Assembly: GCF_016863315.1 (NCBI RefSeq)
Contig: NZ_BOOQ01000054.1
Span: 30,841-94,840 of the forward strand
DNA length: 64,000 nt
Direction: 5' to 3'
DNA from: Planotetraspora silvatica
GTDB taxonomy: Bacteria > Actinomycetota > Actinomycetes > Streptosporangiales > Streptosporangiaceae
Every line of letters begins with the position of its first letter. Position 1 is the first letter of the stretch. The position numbers and the translations under genes were made by a program. The notes under the pieces are model-generated. The model saw only the letters and a list, made by a program, of their open reading frames with translations. It made no database searches and was not told the DNA's origin. Of this stretch, positions 31,755-40,065 are shown piece after piece.

Positions 31755-33017
31755 TCATGTCAGCGACTCCAGTACCTTTACCGCGGTGCTCACGCCGTCC
31801 TCGGCGCGGATTGTCTGCCCGAGTCGTTTGGCGCGCTCGGCCATGGCGTGGTCGGTGACGGCCTGACGGATGGCCTCGGCCAGGCTTTCGGGTGTCAGGC
31901 GGCGTTGCGGTTGCGGGGCTGGCGCCACGCCTTCGGCATGCATTCGGGCGGCCCAGAACGGCTGGTCGGCGACGAACGGGCAGAGGACCTGCGGGCGACC
32001 GGATGCGAGGGCCGCGGCCGTGGTGCCGCTGCCGCCGTGGTGGGTGACGGCGGCCATACGCGGGAAAAGCCAGTCGTGCGGGGCCTGGTCGATCAGGAGC
32101 ACATTGTCGGGCAGGTCGGTGATCTGGAGGCCGCCCCAGCCCGCTGCCAGCACCGCGCGTACTTTGGCCAGCCGGATCGCCTCGGCGACGACGCGTCCGA
32201 CGCGCCCGGGGTCGGTGCCGGCCATGCTGCCGAACCCCACATAGACCGGCGGCTCACCGGCGGACAGGAAGTCGGTGAGTTCGGTCGGCGCCGCCCAGTT
32301 GGAGGCGGCGGGCAGGAACCAGAAGCCGGTGGTGTGCACGTGGGCGGGGTAGTCGAGGCGGGGCGGCAGCACGTGGTGGCTGAAGGCCTGCAGCACGGTG
32401 GCCGGCCCACCGTCGGGGCGGCGCAAAACGTCGTGACGTCCGCCCCTGCGGCGCAGGTGCAGCCGGTCCTTGCGAAGGGTGTCGGTTATGCCGGAGAACG
32501 AGCGCAGCATCAGCTTGATCGGCAGGTAGGAAGCGCGGTTGAACGCGCGAGGCAGCGGGACAGGCAGCATCGGGTTGCGGAAAGTGGCGGTGGGCACCCA
32601 GACCGGTTGCAGTCCGACGGGTACGGCGGGCACGCCGAGGGCCTCGGCGATGTGCTGGCCGGGGATGCCGGCAGCGTGCACGACCATGTCGGCACCACCA
32701 TCGGCGGCCGTGACCATGTCCGCAAGAACCTGCGACATGAGCGGCTTGCTGCGGCGCATCACCTCCAGGGCGATCTTCTTGCCGCGCAGGCCCCGGTAGT
32801 TGGTCTCGATCGCCGAGCGGATCTGCGGGTCGTCGATCAGCTTGTTCGGGCCGTCGTCGACCGGAACGAAGCGCAGGCCGTACGGCTCGGCCAGGGAGGC
32901 CGAGGCGGCCGGCGCGGCCAGCACCGCCTCGTGACCGGCCAGGTCGAGCGCCCTGGCCAGGGCGGCGTAGGGCTGGACGTCGCCGCGCGTGCCGTGGGTG
33001 AGGATCAGCACCCTCAT
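31755..33017 (-). CDS. UGT-type glycosyltransferase (GT1/GT28-like)
   Basis: 420 residues, ATG 33017. N-terminus MRVLILTHGTRGDVQPYAAL with the GTRGDVQP motif typical of sterol/polyketide 3-beta-glucosyltransferases. C-terminal donor site: HHGGSGTTAAALASGRPQVL and CPFVADQPFWAARMHAEGVA. It should glycosylate a hydrophobic acceptor. It lies immediately downstream of, and probably overlaps (ATGA), a TetR regulator gene, an arrangement often seen when the GT detoxifies a macrolide-like compound. It is more diverged from the 3443-4666 GT than their shared fold suggests. Confidence 0.5.
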   Translation of the reverse strand: MRVLILTHGTRGDVQPYAALARALDLAGHEAVLAAPAASASLAEPYGLRFVPVDDGPNKLIDDPQIRSAIETNYRGLRGKKIALEVMRRSKPLMSQVLADMVTAADGGADMVVHAAGIPGQHIAEALGVPAVPVGLQPVWVPTATFRNPMLPVPLPRAFNRASYLPIKLMLRSFSGITDTLRKDRLHLRRRGGRHDVLRRPDGGPATVLQAFSHHVLPPRLDYPAHVHTTGFWFLPAASNWAAPTELTDFLSAGEPPVYVGFGSMAGTDPGRVGRVVAEAIRLAKVRAVLAAGWGGLQITDLPDNVLLIDQAPHDWLFPRMAAVTHHGGSGTTAAALASGRPQVLCPFVADQPFWAARMHAEGVAPAPQPQRRLTPESLAEAIRQAVTDHAMAERAKRLGQTIRAEDGVSTAVKVLESLT

Positions 33018-33639
33018 CGCGAGCCTCTCTCTCTCTCTTGACCGCGTCCCAAGCGCCCAGTGCGCGCTCGTCGGCGAACACGCCGTGGGTGAACATCTCC
33101 AGCGCTGCCCGCGAGTAGCGCAGCGTCGCGTCCATCCCGTGCAGGTCGTCCACGCCCAGGACGCGCGACAGGTGCTCGTCGAAGGTCAGCGGTGCCAGCA
33201 GCCAGGTCACATACAGCGCCGCGCGCGCCCGCGGATCCTGCGACGGGCGGGCCCAGCCCTCGCGCCCTCCTTCGGCCAGCCAGCGCGCGGTGAGCTCCAC
33301 GATCTCGTCGAACAGTGCGGCGGCCTGCGGCGAGCCGTCCAGGAAGGCCCGCGCCAAGTAGCGTCGCACCGGTGTGCCCGCCTCCAGCATCGTGGCCAGC
33401 CCTGCGGTGTCTTCCAGCAGATCATCGTCAGAGCTGCGCATCATCGACACCACGTAGGCATCGCACGCCTCGCGGAGGCCGTCCTTGGATCCGAAGTGGT
33501 GCAGGACCAGGGCGGGTGAGACGCCCGCGTCAGCGGCGATCGCCCGCACGCTGACCCGGTCGACCCCCTCGGCGCCGAAACGAGCCAGCGCGGCGTCCCG
33601 GATTCGGGCCTTCGCGGTGAGGTCACTGTTTGAACGCAT
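33014..33639 (-). CDS. TetR family regulator; natural stop displaced by a (CT)n repeat
   Basis: ATG 33639. N-terminal helix-turn-helix: AKARIRDAALARFGAEGVDR, RVSVRAIAADAGVSPALVLH and HFGSKDGLREACDAYV; C-terminal ligand domain with ARAALYVTWLLAPLTFDEHL. As sequenced the frame has no stop near its expected end and runs on through the GT gene to 32254. With six instead of seven CT units at 33025-33038 the frame would end at TGA 33014-33016, overlapping the GT ATG (ATGA). I therefore give the end for the six-unit form. AAACAAACGTT near 33652-33662 could be its operator. Confidence 0.5.
33025..33038. repeat. (CT)7 dinucleotide microsatellite inside the TetR 3' end
   Basis: Seven CT units (AG on the coding strand). 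Repeats of this kind are rare in high-GC actinobacterial genes and slip easily. The unit number decides whether the TetR gene ends at the GT start codon or reads through. Confidence 0.5.
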
Positions 33640-33782
33640 ACACAGGATACTAAACAAACGTTCAGCCACTGGGAATGGGCAAGGGCGTCGAACGCGTGAG
33701 AATCTCGGTGGATTCGGCCAGCCGCAGGACCTGGGCGCCGGGCAGGTGCGGGAAGTGATCCAGTCGGCCGGCGCCCGCCTCA

Positions 33783-35015
33783 TCACTCGTCGTGCTCTCC
33801 CCGAACGCGGTCACGCAGGCGGCGGGCGACCCCGTGCCAGGCGGGGAGGTCTCGCTCGTCATCGAACCAGCGAGCCACGATGATGTCGGTGGAGGAGTGC
33901 AGCAGGATCGAGGCCACGATGGTGACCGCGACCAGTTGGAAGACCTCCTGGGAGGCGGCGATGCCGGAGGCGAGCACGATGAGCGCGTACACCACCGAGG
34001 CGAAACCCTTGGGGCCGAACCAGGCCACCGCCGCCTGCTCACGCACCGTCAGTCTGGAGCCCAGGAAGGAGATCCAGATGGCGAGCGGCCTGGCCAACAT
34101 CAAGGCCAAGATCGCGAACAGCCATCCGGTCCAGCCGACCGAACCCAGCAACGGCAGAGTAATGAGCGCGCCGAAGACCAGCAGCGCGGCCAGCTTGAAC
34201 AGCTCCGCGATCAGCTCGCCGAAGTGCTCGAACGATTCGCGTTGCTGATCGCCGAAGGTGGCCACTGTAATGCCCGCTGAGAAGGCGGCCAGGAACAGGT
34301 TGCCGTGCGTGGCCTTGCCCAGCGCGAGCACCAGCAGGCCGATGGCCAGGGCGTTGAGTGGCTCGTAGGCAGTGGAGGCCGAAAACCAGCGGGTGCGCTC
34401 GAGTTTGATCGCCAGCCACGGCACGGCGATGCCGATGAGCACGCCGACGCCGAGTTCCAGGCCGAGTTCGCCCAGGTGCAGGTTCTTTGATCCGGCGGCG
34501 ATGGCCAGGAACAGCATCACGAACGGCAACGCCAGACCGTCGTTGACGCCGGATTCGACGTTGAGGAGTTGCCGCAGCCGGGGCGGCACCTTCTCGTTGC
34601 CGACCAGGGCGGCGGCGAACACCGGGTCGGTGGGAGCCAGGATCGCGCCGATCAGCAGTGACTCGATCCACCCCAGTCCGATCAGGTAGTGCGCGCCCAG
34701 CGCGGTGATCACCAAGGTGAGCGGCAGGCCCCAGCCGAGCGCCCTTCCGGGTAGTCGCCAGGCGGTGCGCAGGTCCTTCCAGCCGACTCGCATGCCGTCG
34801 GTGAACAGCACCGCGAACAGCGCGAGTTCGGCGAGCGTGCCGACGATCTCGTCGTCGGGGGCAAGGGAGACCACGCCCAGCGCCCCGTCGCCCAGCACGA
34901 ACCCGGCGACCAGGAACAGCGCGGCCGTGGACAGGATCGTGCGATTGGCCAGGCTGGACAGGAGCACGGCCAGCAGCAGCACGCCCGCGAACGCCAGCAG
35001 CAGGGCGCCCGTCAA
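33783..35015 (-). CDS. Na+/H+ antiporter, CPA1/NhaP-type
   Basis: 410 residues if started at TTG 35015, which lies 5 bp behind GAGGAGG; GTG 35078 is a longer alternative without a ribosome binding site. About 12 hydrophobic segments. CPA1 landmarks: LAPTDPVFAAALVGNEKVPP (the TDP motif), LLNVESGVNDGLALPFVMLF (E-S-G-x-N-D-G, ion-binding Asp), and FGPKGFASVVYALIV late in the protein. A sodium/proton or potassium/proton exchanger. The ORF extends upstream to 35900 but that part is antisense to the next transporter and is rejected. Confidence 0.5.
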   Translation of the reverse strand: MTGALLLAFAGVLLLAVLLSSLANRTILSTAALFLVAGFVLGDGALGVVSLAPDDEIVGTLAELALFAVLFTDGMRVGWKDLRTAWRLPGRALGWGLPLTLVITALGAHYLIGLGWIESLLIGAILAPTDPVFAAALVGNEKVPPRLRQLLNVESGVNDGLALPFVMLFLAIAAGSKNLHLGELGLELGVGVLIGIAVPWLAIKLERTRWFSASTAYEPLNALAIGLLVLALGKATHGNLFLAAFSAGITVATFGDQQRESFEHFGELIAELFKLAALLVFGALITLPLLGSVGWTGWLFAILALMLARPLAIWISFLGSRLTVREQAAVAWFGPKGFASVVYALIVLASGIAASQEVFQLVAVTIVASILLHSSTDIIVARWFDDERDLPAWHGVARRLRDRVRGEHDE

Positions 35016-35188
35016 AGGGACCTCCTCAAGGAACGACCCGCCACCGACGCCTCCGCCTGAGTCAATGCGAATGGACACGGCCGACAAGACTTCCCGACGC
35101 TCCGCGCCTTGCCGTCCAGCAGAGGGCCAAGCCCGGGGACATATGAGTTCTTGATGGAGATCATGCGTACGTTGACGATTTCTTGACG

Positions 35189-36481
35189 TCAGAGGGCATA
35201 GCGAAGCCACAGGTAGGGCGTCACCAGCGCCACCGTGACGAAGGTGACGATGAGCCCGTATCTGGTGAACTCCCAGAAGCTGATCGGCGTGCGGTTCCGG
35301 GCCGCGATGCCGATGATGACGACGTTGGCAGCGGCACCAACGGCGGTGGCGTTGCCGCCGAGGTCGGCGCCGAAGGCGAGCGCCCACCACAGCACCCTCC
35401 CGGGCCCGTTCCCGCCGTTGGCCTGCACCAAATCGGCGACGATGGGGCTCATGGTGGCGACGTAGGGGATGTTGTCCACGATCGCCGACAGGGCGGCCGA
35501 GGCCCACAGCAGCACCATTGTGGTCAGCCCGAGCTGTCCCTGAGTCGCCTCCACCGCCAGCCGCGAGACCTGGCCGATGACTCCGGTCTCCACCAGGGCG
35601 CCGACCATGACGAACAGGCCCATGAAGAACACCAGCGTCGGCCATTCCACCTCGGCGATCGCCTGCTCGGTGGTGACCTTGGTGGCGGCCACCAGGATCC
35701 CGGCGCCAAGGATGGCCACGATCGACGGCTCGTAGTGCAGCACCGGGTGCAGCACGAAGGCGGCCATCACCAGGGCGAGCACGGCCAGACTTTGCCACAG
35801 CAGCCGCCGGTCGGCGATCGCCTCGCGTTCGTCGAGCCGCATGATCTCGGCAGCGCGTTCGGGATCGTAGACGAACGACCGGCGGAACATGATCCGGCAC
35901 AGGCCGATGAACACCACGATCAAGATGACGATCATCGGTGCCATGTGGATGAGGAAGTCGTTGAAGCTGAGGCCGCCGCGACTGGCGATGATGATGTTGG
36001 GCGGGTCGCCGACCAGGGTTGCGGCGCCACCGATGTTGGAGGCCATCGCCTCAGCGATCAGGAACGGCACGACCGGCAGGGCCAGGCGTTCGCACACCAG
36101 GAACGTCACCGGCGCGATGAGCAGCACGGTGGTGACGTTGTCCAGCAAGGCCGAGGCGACCGCGGTGATGACGACCAGCAACACCATCAGCCGAAACGGC
36201 TTGCCGCGTGCCCGTTTGGCCGCCCAGATCGCCAGGTATTCGAAGACGCCGGTCTGCTTGAGCACGCCGACGATCACCATCATGCCGAGCAGCAGGAAGA
36301 TGACGTTCCAGTCGACGCCTGTCTCCTTGGAGAAGAACGCCGCACCGGCGTCGCTGGCATGGATCAGCAACATGATCCCGGCCCCGCCCAGCGCGGCGGC
36401 GACCCGGTGGATCTTCTCAGTGGCGATCAGCGCGTACGCGCCGAGGAAGACCGCCACCGATAGCCATGCGAGCGTCGTCAT
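35189..36481 (-). CDS. NhaD/ArsB-like ion transporter, copy 2
   Basis: 430 residues, nearly collinear with copy 1 (19681-20961): MTTLAWLSVAVFLGAYALIA, DWNVIFLLLGMMVIVGVLKQ, IGGAATLVGDPPNIIIASRG, and GADLGGNATAVGAAANVVII. ATG 36481 overlaps the TGA of the CBS gene (36478-36481), so here the CBS gene comes first and the two are translationally coupled. Long stretches are identical to copy 1 in protein sequence (for example around AIWAAKRARGKPFRLMVLLV), arguing for duplication or recent homologous exchange. Substrate unknown. Confidence 0.5.
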   Translation of the reverse strand: MTTLAWLSVAVFLGAYALIATEKIHRVAAALGGAGIMLLIHASDAGAAFFSKETGVDWNVIFLLLGMMVIVGVLKQTGVFEYLAIWAAKRARGKPFRLMVLLVVITAVASALLDNVTTVLLIAPVTFLVCERLALPVVPFLIAEAMASNIGGAATLVGDPPNIIIASRGGLSFNDFLIHMAPMIVILIVVFIGLCRIMFRRSFVYDPERAAEIMRLDEREAIADRRLLWQSLAVLALVMAAFVLHPVLHYEPSIVAILGAGILVAATKVTTEQAIAEVEWPTLVFFMGLFVMVGALVETGVIGQVSRLAVEATQGQLGLTTMVLLWASAALSAIVDNIPYVATMSPIVADLVQANGGNGPGRVLWWALAFGADLGGNATAVGAAANVVIIGIAARNRTPISFWEFTRYGLIVTFVTVALVTPYLWLRYAL

Positions 36482-36921
36482 GAGGTCAGCACCCGATCCA
36501 TGAGCGCCTGCAAGGTGACCGCGCCCAGCAATCCCTCCTCGCTCACCACCGCCACCAGCGGGCTCCGGGTACGCGCCATCAAAGCGGCGATCTCCAGAAC
36601 GGTGGCGTCGGGATCCGTGACCGGCAGCTCGCGCCGATCGGAGGGCAGGGCTTCGCCTACGGTCCGCCCGGCCAGCGAGGTGAGGAAGGCGTCGGCGTGT
36701 TTCTCATCCACCACACGTGCCAGCGCCGGATCGTCTTGGCAGTAGCCGGGTACGGCCAGCCGCAGCACCTGAGTGCCCGGCAGGATGCTGATGGGCAGCC
36801 CGTCATCGTCGACGACGATCAGCCCTGGCAGGTCATGGCCGGCGAGCAGCCGGGCGGCCTCGATCACCGGAGCGTCCACGGTGACCGAAGGGAAGGCGAT
36901 GAGCAGGTCGCGCGCGCGCAT
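36478..36921 (-). CDS. CBS-domain protein, copy 2
   Basis: ATG 36921 gives MRARDLLIAFPSVTVDAPVI, aligned with copy 1; the ORF upstream is antisense to the ABC gene. 147 residues with the same layout: AARLLAGHDLPGLIVVDDDG, RLAVPGYCQDDPALARVVDE, and IAALMARTRSPLVAVVSEEG. Its stop overlaps the transporter start, which strongly suggests that the CBS protein is made in stoichiometric amounts with the transporter and gates or senses for it. Confidence 0.5.
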   Translation of the reverse strand: MRARDLLIAFPSVTVDAPVIEAARLLAGHDLPGLIVVDDDGLPISILPGTQVLRLAVPGYCQDDPALARVVDEKHADAFLTSLAGRTVGEALPSDRRELPVTDPDATVLEIAALMARTRSPLVAVVSEEGLLGAVTLQALMDRVLTS

Positions 36922-37021
36922 GAGCGGCCTTTCAAGATCGACAAATCGATTGCCGACCAGACTTCCCGGCGCACCTGTGGCCAACCTATCAATGATCGCG
37001 GATCTGGGAGAAAGTGGACGA

Positions 37022-37918
37022 GTGCCCACGATCGACGCCACCGGCCTGACCAAGCGCTATGGCGACGTCCTCGCAGTCAACGACGTGTCATTCCAGGTCG
37101 AGCCGGGAGAGATCTACGCCCTGCTGGGTCTCAACGGCGCGGGTAAGACGACGCTCATCCGCATGCTGCTCGGCATGATCGCTCCCACCGGCGGTTCGGT
37201 TAGCGTCCTGGGCGCTGCGGTCTCCCTCGGCGAGCGCTCGGCCTGGGCCACGACCGGCTACCTGGTGGAGGCGCCTGCCGCCTATCCCGAACTGACCGTG
37301 CGGGAGAACCTGGAGGTGGTCAGGCGGCTGCGTCGTCTGCCTGGCTCCGCCGACGAGGTCATCGACCGCCTCGCTCTCACCCCGTACGCCGACCGCCGCG
37401 CCCGCGCCCTGTCGATGGGCAACCTGCAGCGCCTGGCCCTGGCCAAAGCCCTCATTCACCGGCCCGACCTGCTCGTCCTGGACGAGCCCGTCAACGGCCT
37501 GGACCCGGCAGGCGTCGTGGAGATCCGCACCCTGCTGGGCGGGCTGGCCAGCGAGCACGGAACCACGGTGTTCCTGTCCAGCCACCTGCTGGCCGAGGTC
37601 GCCCGTCTGGCCACTCGAGTCGGCATCATTCATCAGGGCCGCCTCATCCAGGAACTCGACGCCGGCGGGCTGGACGAGCGTGTGCGGCGCCGCCTGACCG
37701 TGGCCACCGGCGATGACGCCAAGGCCCGTGAGGTCCTCGAAGCCGGCGGATACAACCCCGGCCCGGGACTCATCCTCACCGAGGAGCGCGCCATCGCCCG
37801 GCCGGACGAGGTGGCCACCCTGCTCGTCCACGCAGACGTTCCGCCCATCAAGCTGATCGTCGAGGAAGAGGACCTGGAGAGCTATTTCCTGCGCATGGTC
37901 GGAGCCGGCAATGCGTGA
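37022..37918 (+). CDS. ABC transporter ATP-binding protein (ABC-2 exporter type)
   Basis: GTG 37022 (MPTIDATGLTKRYGDVLAVN) gives 298 residues; the ORF further up is antisense to the CBS gene. Walker A LLGLNGAGKTTLIRMLLG, signature ALSMGNLQRLALAKALI (S-M-G-N-x-Q, a slightly degenerate LSGGQ), Walker B LLVLDEPVNGLDPAG and the H-loop FLSSHLLAEV. Overlaps the permease gene by 8 bp. Typical DrrA/NatA-like exporter half; substrate unknown (drug, lipid or Na+). Confidence 0.5.
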   Translation: MPTIDATGLTKRYGDVLAVNDVSFQVEPGEIYALLGLNGAGKTTLIRMLLGMIAPTGGSVSVLGAAVSLGERSAWATTGYLVEAPAAYPELTVRENLEVVRRLRRLPGSADEVIDRLALTPYADRRARALSMGNLQRLALAKALIHRPDLLVLDEPVNGLDPAGVVEIRTLLGGLASEHGTTVFLSSHLLAEVARLATRVGIIHQGRLIQELDAGGLDERVRRRLTVATGDDAKAREVLEAGGYNPGPGLILTEERAIARPDEVATLLVHADVPPIKLIVEEEDLESYFLRMVGAGNA

Positions 37919-38690
37919 GGCGCTGTGGGCCGAGTTGCTCAAGGTACGGCGCAGCCGACTGCCGTGGCTCACAGCCCTGGCCTTCACCATCGTCGCCGTG
38001 GTCTGCGGGCTGTTCATGTTCATCCTCCAAGACCCACCGCGCGCCAGGGCGCTCGGCCTGCTTGGCGGCAAGGCCCAGCTCAGCGGCGCCAGCGCGGACT
38101 GGCCCGGCTTCCTCGGCCTGCTCGCCCAGGCCGTCGGCGTGGGTGGCTTCCTCGTCTTCGGGATGACCGCCATCTGGCTGTTCGGCCGTGAGTTCAGCGA
38201 CCACACCGCCAAGGACCTTCTTGCTCTGCCCACCTCCCGTACGGCGATCGTCGGAGCGAAGTTCATCATCGCGGCAGGTTGGGCGCTGGTGCTGGCCGTC
38301 CAGGTCGTCATGCTCGGATTGCTCGTCGGTGCGCTCCTCGGCCTGCCCGGCTGGTCGGCGCCTACCGCACTGAGCGGGATCGGCCGGATCCTGGTCACCG
38401 CAGCGCTGACCGCCCTACTCACCGCCCCGTTATCGCTGGCCGCCAGTGTCGGACGCGGCTACCTGGCCGCCGTGGGCGCGATGTTCGTCGTGGTGTTCTG
38501 CGCCCAGGTCATCGCCGCTCTCGGATTCGGCGCATACTTCCCCTGGTCAGTCCCCGGGTTGTACGCCGGAATCGCCGGACCGGACCAGGATCCGCCCGGC
38601 GCGCCCGGCTTCCTCCTCGTGCTGGCCACCAGCACGGCGGGCATACTCGCGACCGCAATCTGGTGGCGCAGAGCCGACCATAACCGCTGA
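37911..38690 (+). CDS. ABC-2 type permease
   Basis: 259 residues, ATG 37911 inside the end of the ATPase gene. N-terminus MREALWAELLKVRRSRLPWL is the usual cytoplasmic lead of ABC-2 permeases (E-x-x-K-x-x-R). Six hydrophobic segments follow: LAFTIVAVVCGLFMFIL, GGFLVFGMTAIWLFGREFSD (the conserved FGREFSDHTAKDLLALP), FIIAAGWALVLAVQVVMLGL, ILVTAALTALLTAPLSLAAS, MFVVVFCAQVIAALGFGA and FLLVLATSTAGILATAIWW. Forms an exporter with 37022-37918. Confidence 0.5.
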   Translation: MREALWAELLKVRRSRLPWLTALAFTIVAVVCGLFMFILQDPPRARALGLLGGKAQLSGASADWPGFLGLLAQAVGVGGFLVFGMTAIWLFGREFSDHTAKDLLALPTSRTAIVGAKFIIAAGWALVLAVQVVMLGLLVGALLGLPGWSAPTALSGIGRILVTAALTALLTAPLSLAASVGRGYLAAVGAMFVVVFCAQVIAALGFGAYFPWSVPGLYAGIAGPDQDPPGAPGFLLVLATSTAGILATAIWWRRADHNR

Positions 38691-38929
38691 TCGGGCATGC
38701 CCCGGCATGCGTAGGCGGCTGCTCTGGAGGTCTCATTACCAGTCGATCCTGGGAGGCCAATCTTGTACGCAACAGGCTCGAGACGGTCGTCGACGGCTCT
38801 GTGCACGAGGAGGCGGTACGCCAAGCCCGCAACATCTCGCAGAGGATCAGGACGTGCGGACGGTCCGCTGTGGGGTCTGCTCGTGTCCCGGCACATAGAC
38901 CGGGAGTGGCGGTCGGGACCGTCTGGGTA

Positions 38930-39529
38930 TCAGGTGGTGTTCCGCGCGACGCCGAGCACGTGGCTTGCCCCGTGGGAAGAGAACCGGGACACGTGGTCGA
39001 TCATGAAGCCGGCGGTTTCGATGGCGGCCACCGTGTCGCGGTCCGGGTGACAGCCGCCGTATATCTGTGACCAAAGGGGTGTTACGAGGCTTTCGGCCGC
39101 TGCGGTGAGAGGGTTGGTCGACCGCACGTGCTCGTAGAAGCGCAGCTCGCCGTCTGGCCTGAGCATCCGCTTGAGCTCCGCAAGGGATCGGCCGAGGTCA
39201 GGTGCGGTGCACAGGACCAGAGAACAGACGACAGCATCAAACGCGACCTCTGGCGCAGGGAGGTGAGTGAGGTCGCCGGCGAATGGATATACCGGGATCC
39301 GCCCACCCTGACAGGCCAACTGGACCGTCTTGAGGAGAAAGGGATCGGTTTCCGCAACGGCTATTTGGCGGACTGTGTCCGGATAGCACGTGAACTTGAC
39401 CCCGTCGCCAGCGCCGACCTCCAGGACTGACCCGCTGAGGCGCTCCATCAGCCGCCGCCGCTCTGCTGTGGGCCGGACAGACGATCCGTGGCCGATGCAG
39501 GCGGAACGTGGATGATGAAACTGTTCCAT
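38930..39529 (-). CDS. class I SAM-dependent methyltransferase
   Basis: Start at ATG 39529 (MEQFHHPR), the family's usual N-terminus; 199 residues. Motif I SGSVLEVGAGDGVKFTCYPD, post-I IAVAETDPFLLKTVQLAC, motif II FDAVVCSLVLCTAPDLGRSL, then RMLRPDGELRFYEHVRST and ETAGFMIDHVSRFSSHGASH. UbiE/Coq5-like small-molecule methyltransferase. The N-terminal helix region between MEQFHHPR and LMERLSG looks shortened and scrambled (ACIGHGSSVRPTAE), possibly a compensated frameshift. No operon partner. Confidence 0.5.
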   Translation of the reverse strand: MEQFHHPRSACIGHGSSVRPTAERRRLMERLSGSVLEVGAGDGVKFTCYPDTVRQIAVAETDPFLLKTVQLACQGGRIPVYPFAGDLTHLPAPEVAFDAVVCSLVLCTAPDLGRSLAELKRMLRPDGELRFYEHVRSTNPLTAAAESLVTPLWSQIYGGCHPDRDTVAAIETAGFMIDHVSRFSSHGASHVLGVARNTT

Positions 39530-39832
39530 TCCGCGACCGTGCCGTTGCCGGGCATTGTTGGCTCGCCACGAGGAAGTTACCGTCACGGTCCAAATATGCT
39601 TTGGTCGTTGGTAGAGCGCCGAGTCCTTGATTCGATCCTGACGGCTGCTCCCTAGATTGCTACGCGTTGTTGACGTCGTCCGGCTGGCTTTGGTGAACCG
39701 CGCCGTGTTTCGTGGAGACTCCAGCAATCCCGGCGCGGTTCACGGTCCCTATGTCTCGCCGTGGGCCGAAAACAAAGACAGGCGCGCTGGCCGACAGCGC
39801 CAGGGTGTCGCTCGGCGCAGGGCGATGAGCGG

Positions 39833-39878
39833 TGACTACGGATCAGAAGGTCAGGGGTTCGAGTCCTCTCGGCCGTGC
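39833..39878 (+). tRNA. 3' portion of a tRNA-Arg(ACG) gene, probable att-site scar
   Basis: The stretch has an anticodon loop CTACGGA (anticodon ACG) with the 3' stem ATCAG, a variable region AAGGT, a T arm (AGGGG, TTCGAGT, CCTCT) and the 3' acceptor strand CGGCCGTGC. The 5' half (acceptor 5' strand, D arm) is not present upstream, so it is not a functional gene. A 3' tRNA remnant is what integrases using tRNA-Arg leave at the distal end of an element. Confidence 0.5.
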
Positions 39879-40065
39879 GCAGCAGAAGCGCTCGCTACCA
39901 GGAGACCTGGAGCGGCCGCGCTCCGGGCGTACGCCCATGCAATGCGGCGGAGCCTCAGCGGCGGACCTGAGATGCAACGTTCAGTTACATTTCCCAATCC
40001 TCAATATCTGGACTATCCACTTGTTGGACCACCCAGACCTGCGATTACGCAGAGCTACTTGCCCC

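Noticed and set aside
32254..33013. Read-through of the TetR frame across the glycosyltransferase gene
   Set aside because: Arg/Pro-rich, no similarity; better explained by the CT-repeat length.
35016..35900. Antiporter ORF extension to 35900
   Set aside because: Lies in another frame of the NhaD-like gene on the same strand; the strong ribosome binding site before TTG 35015 gives a natural start.
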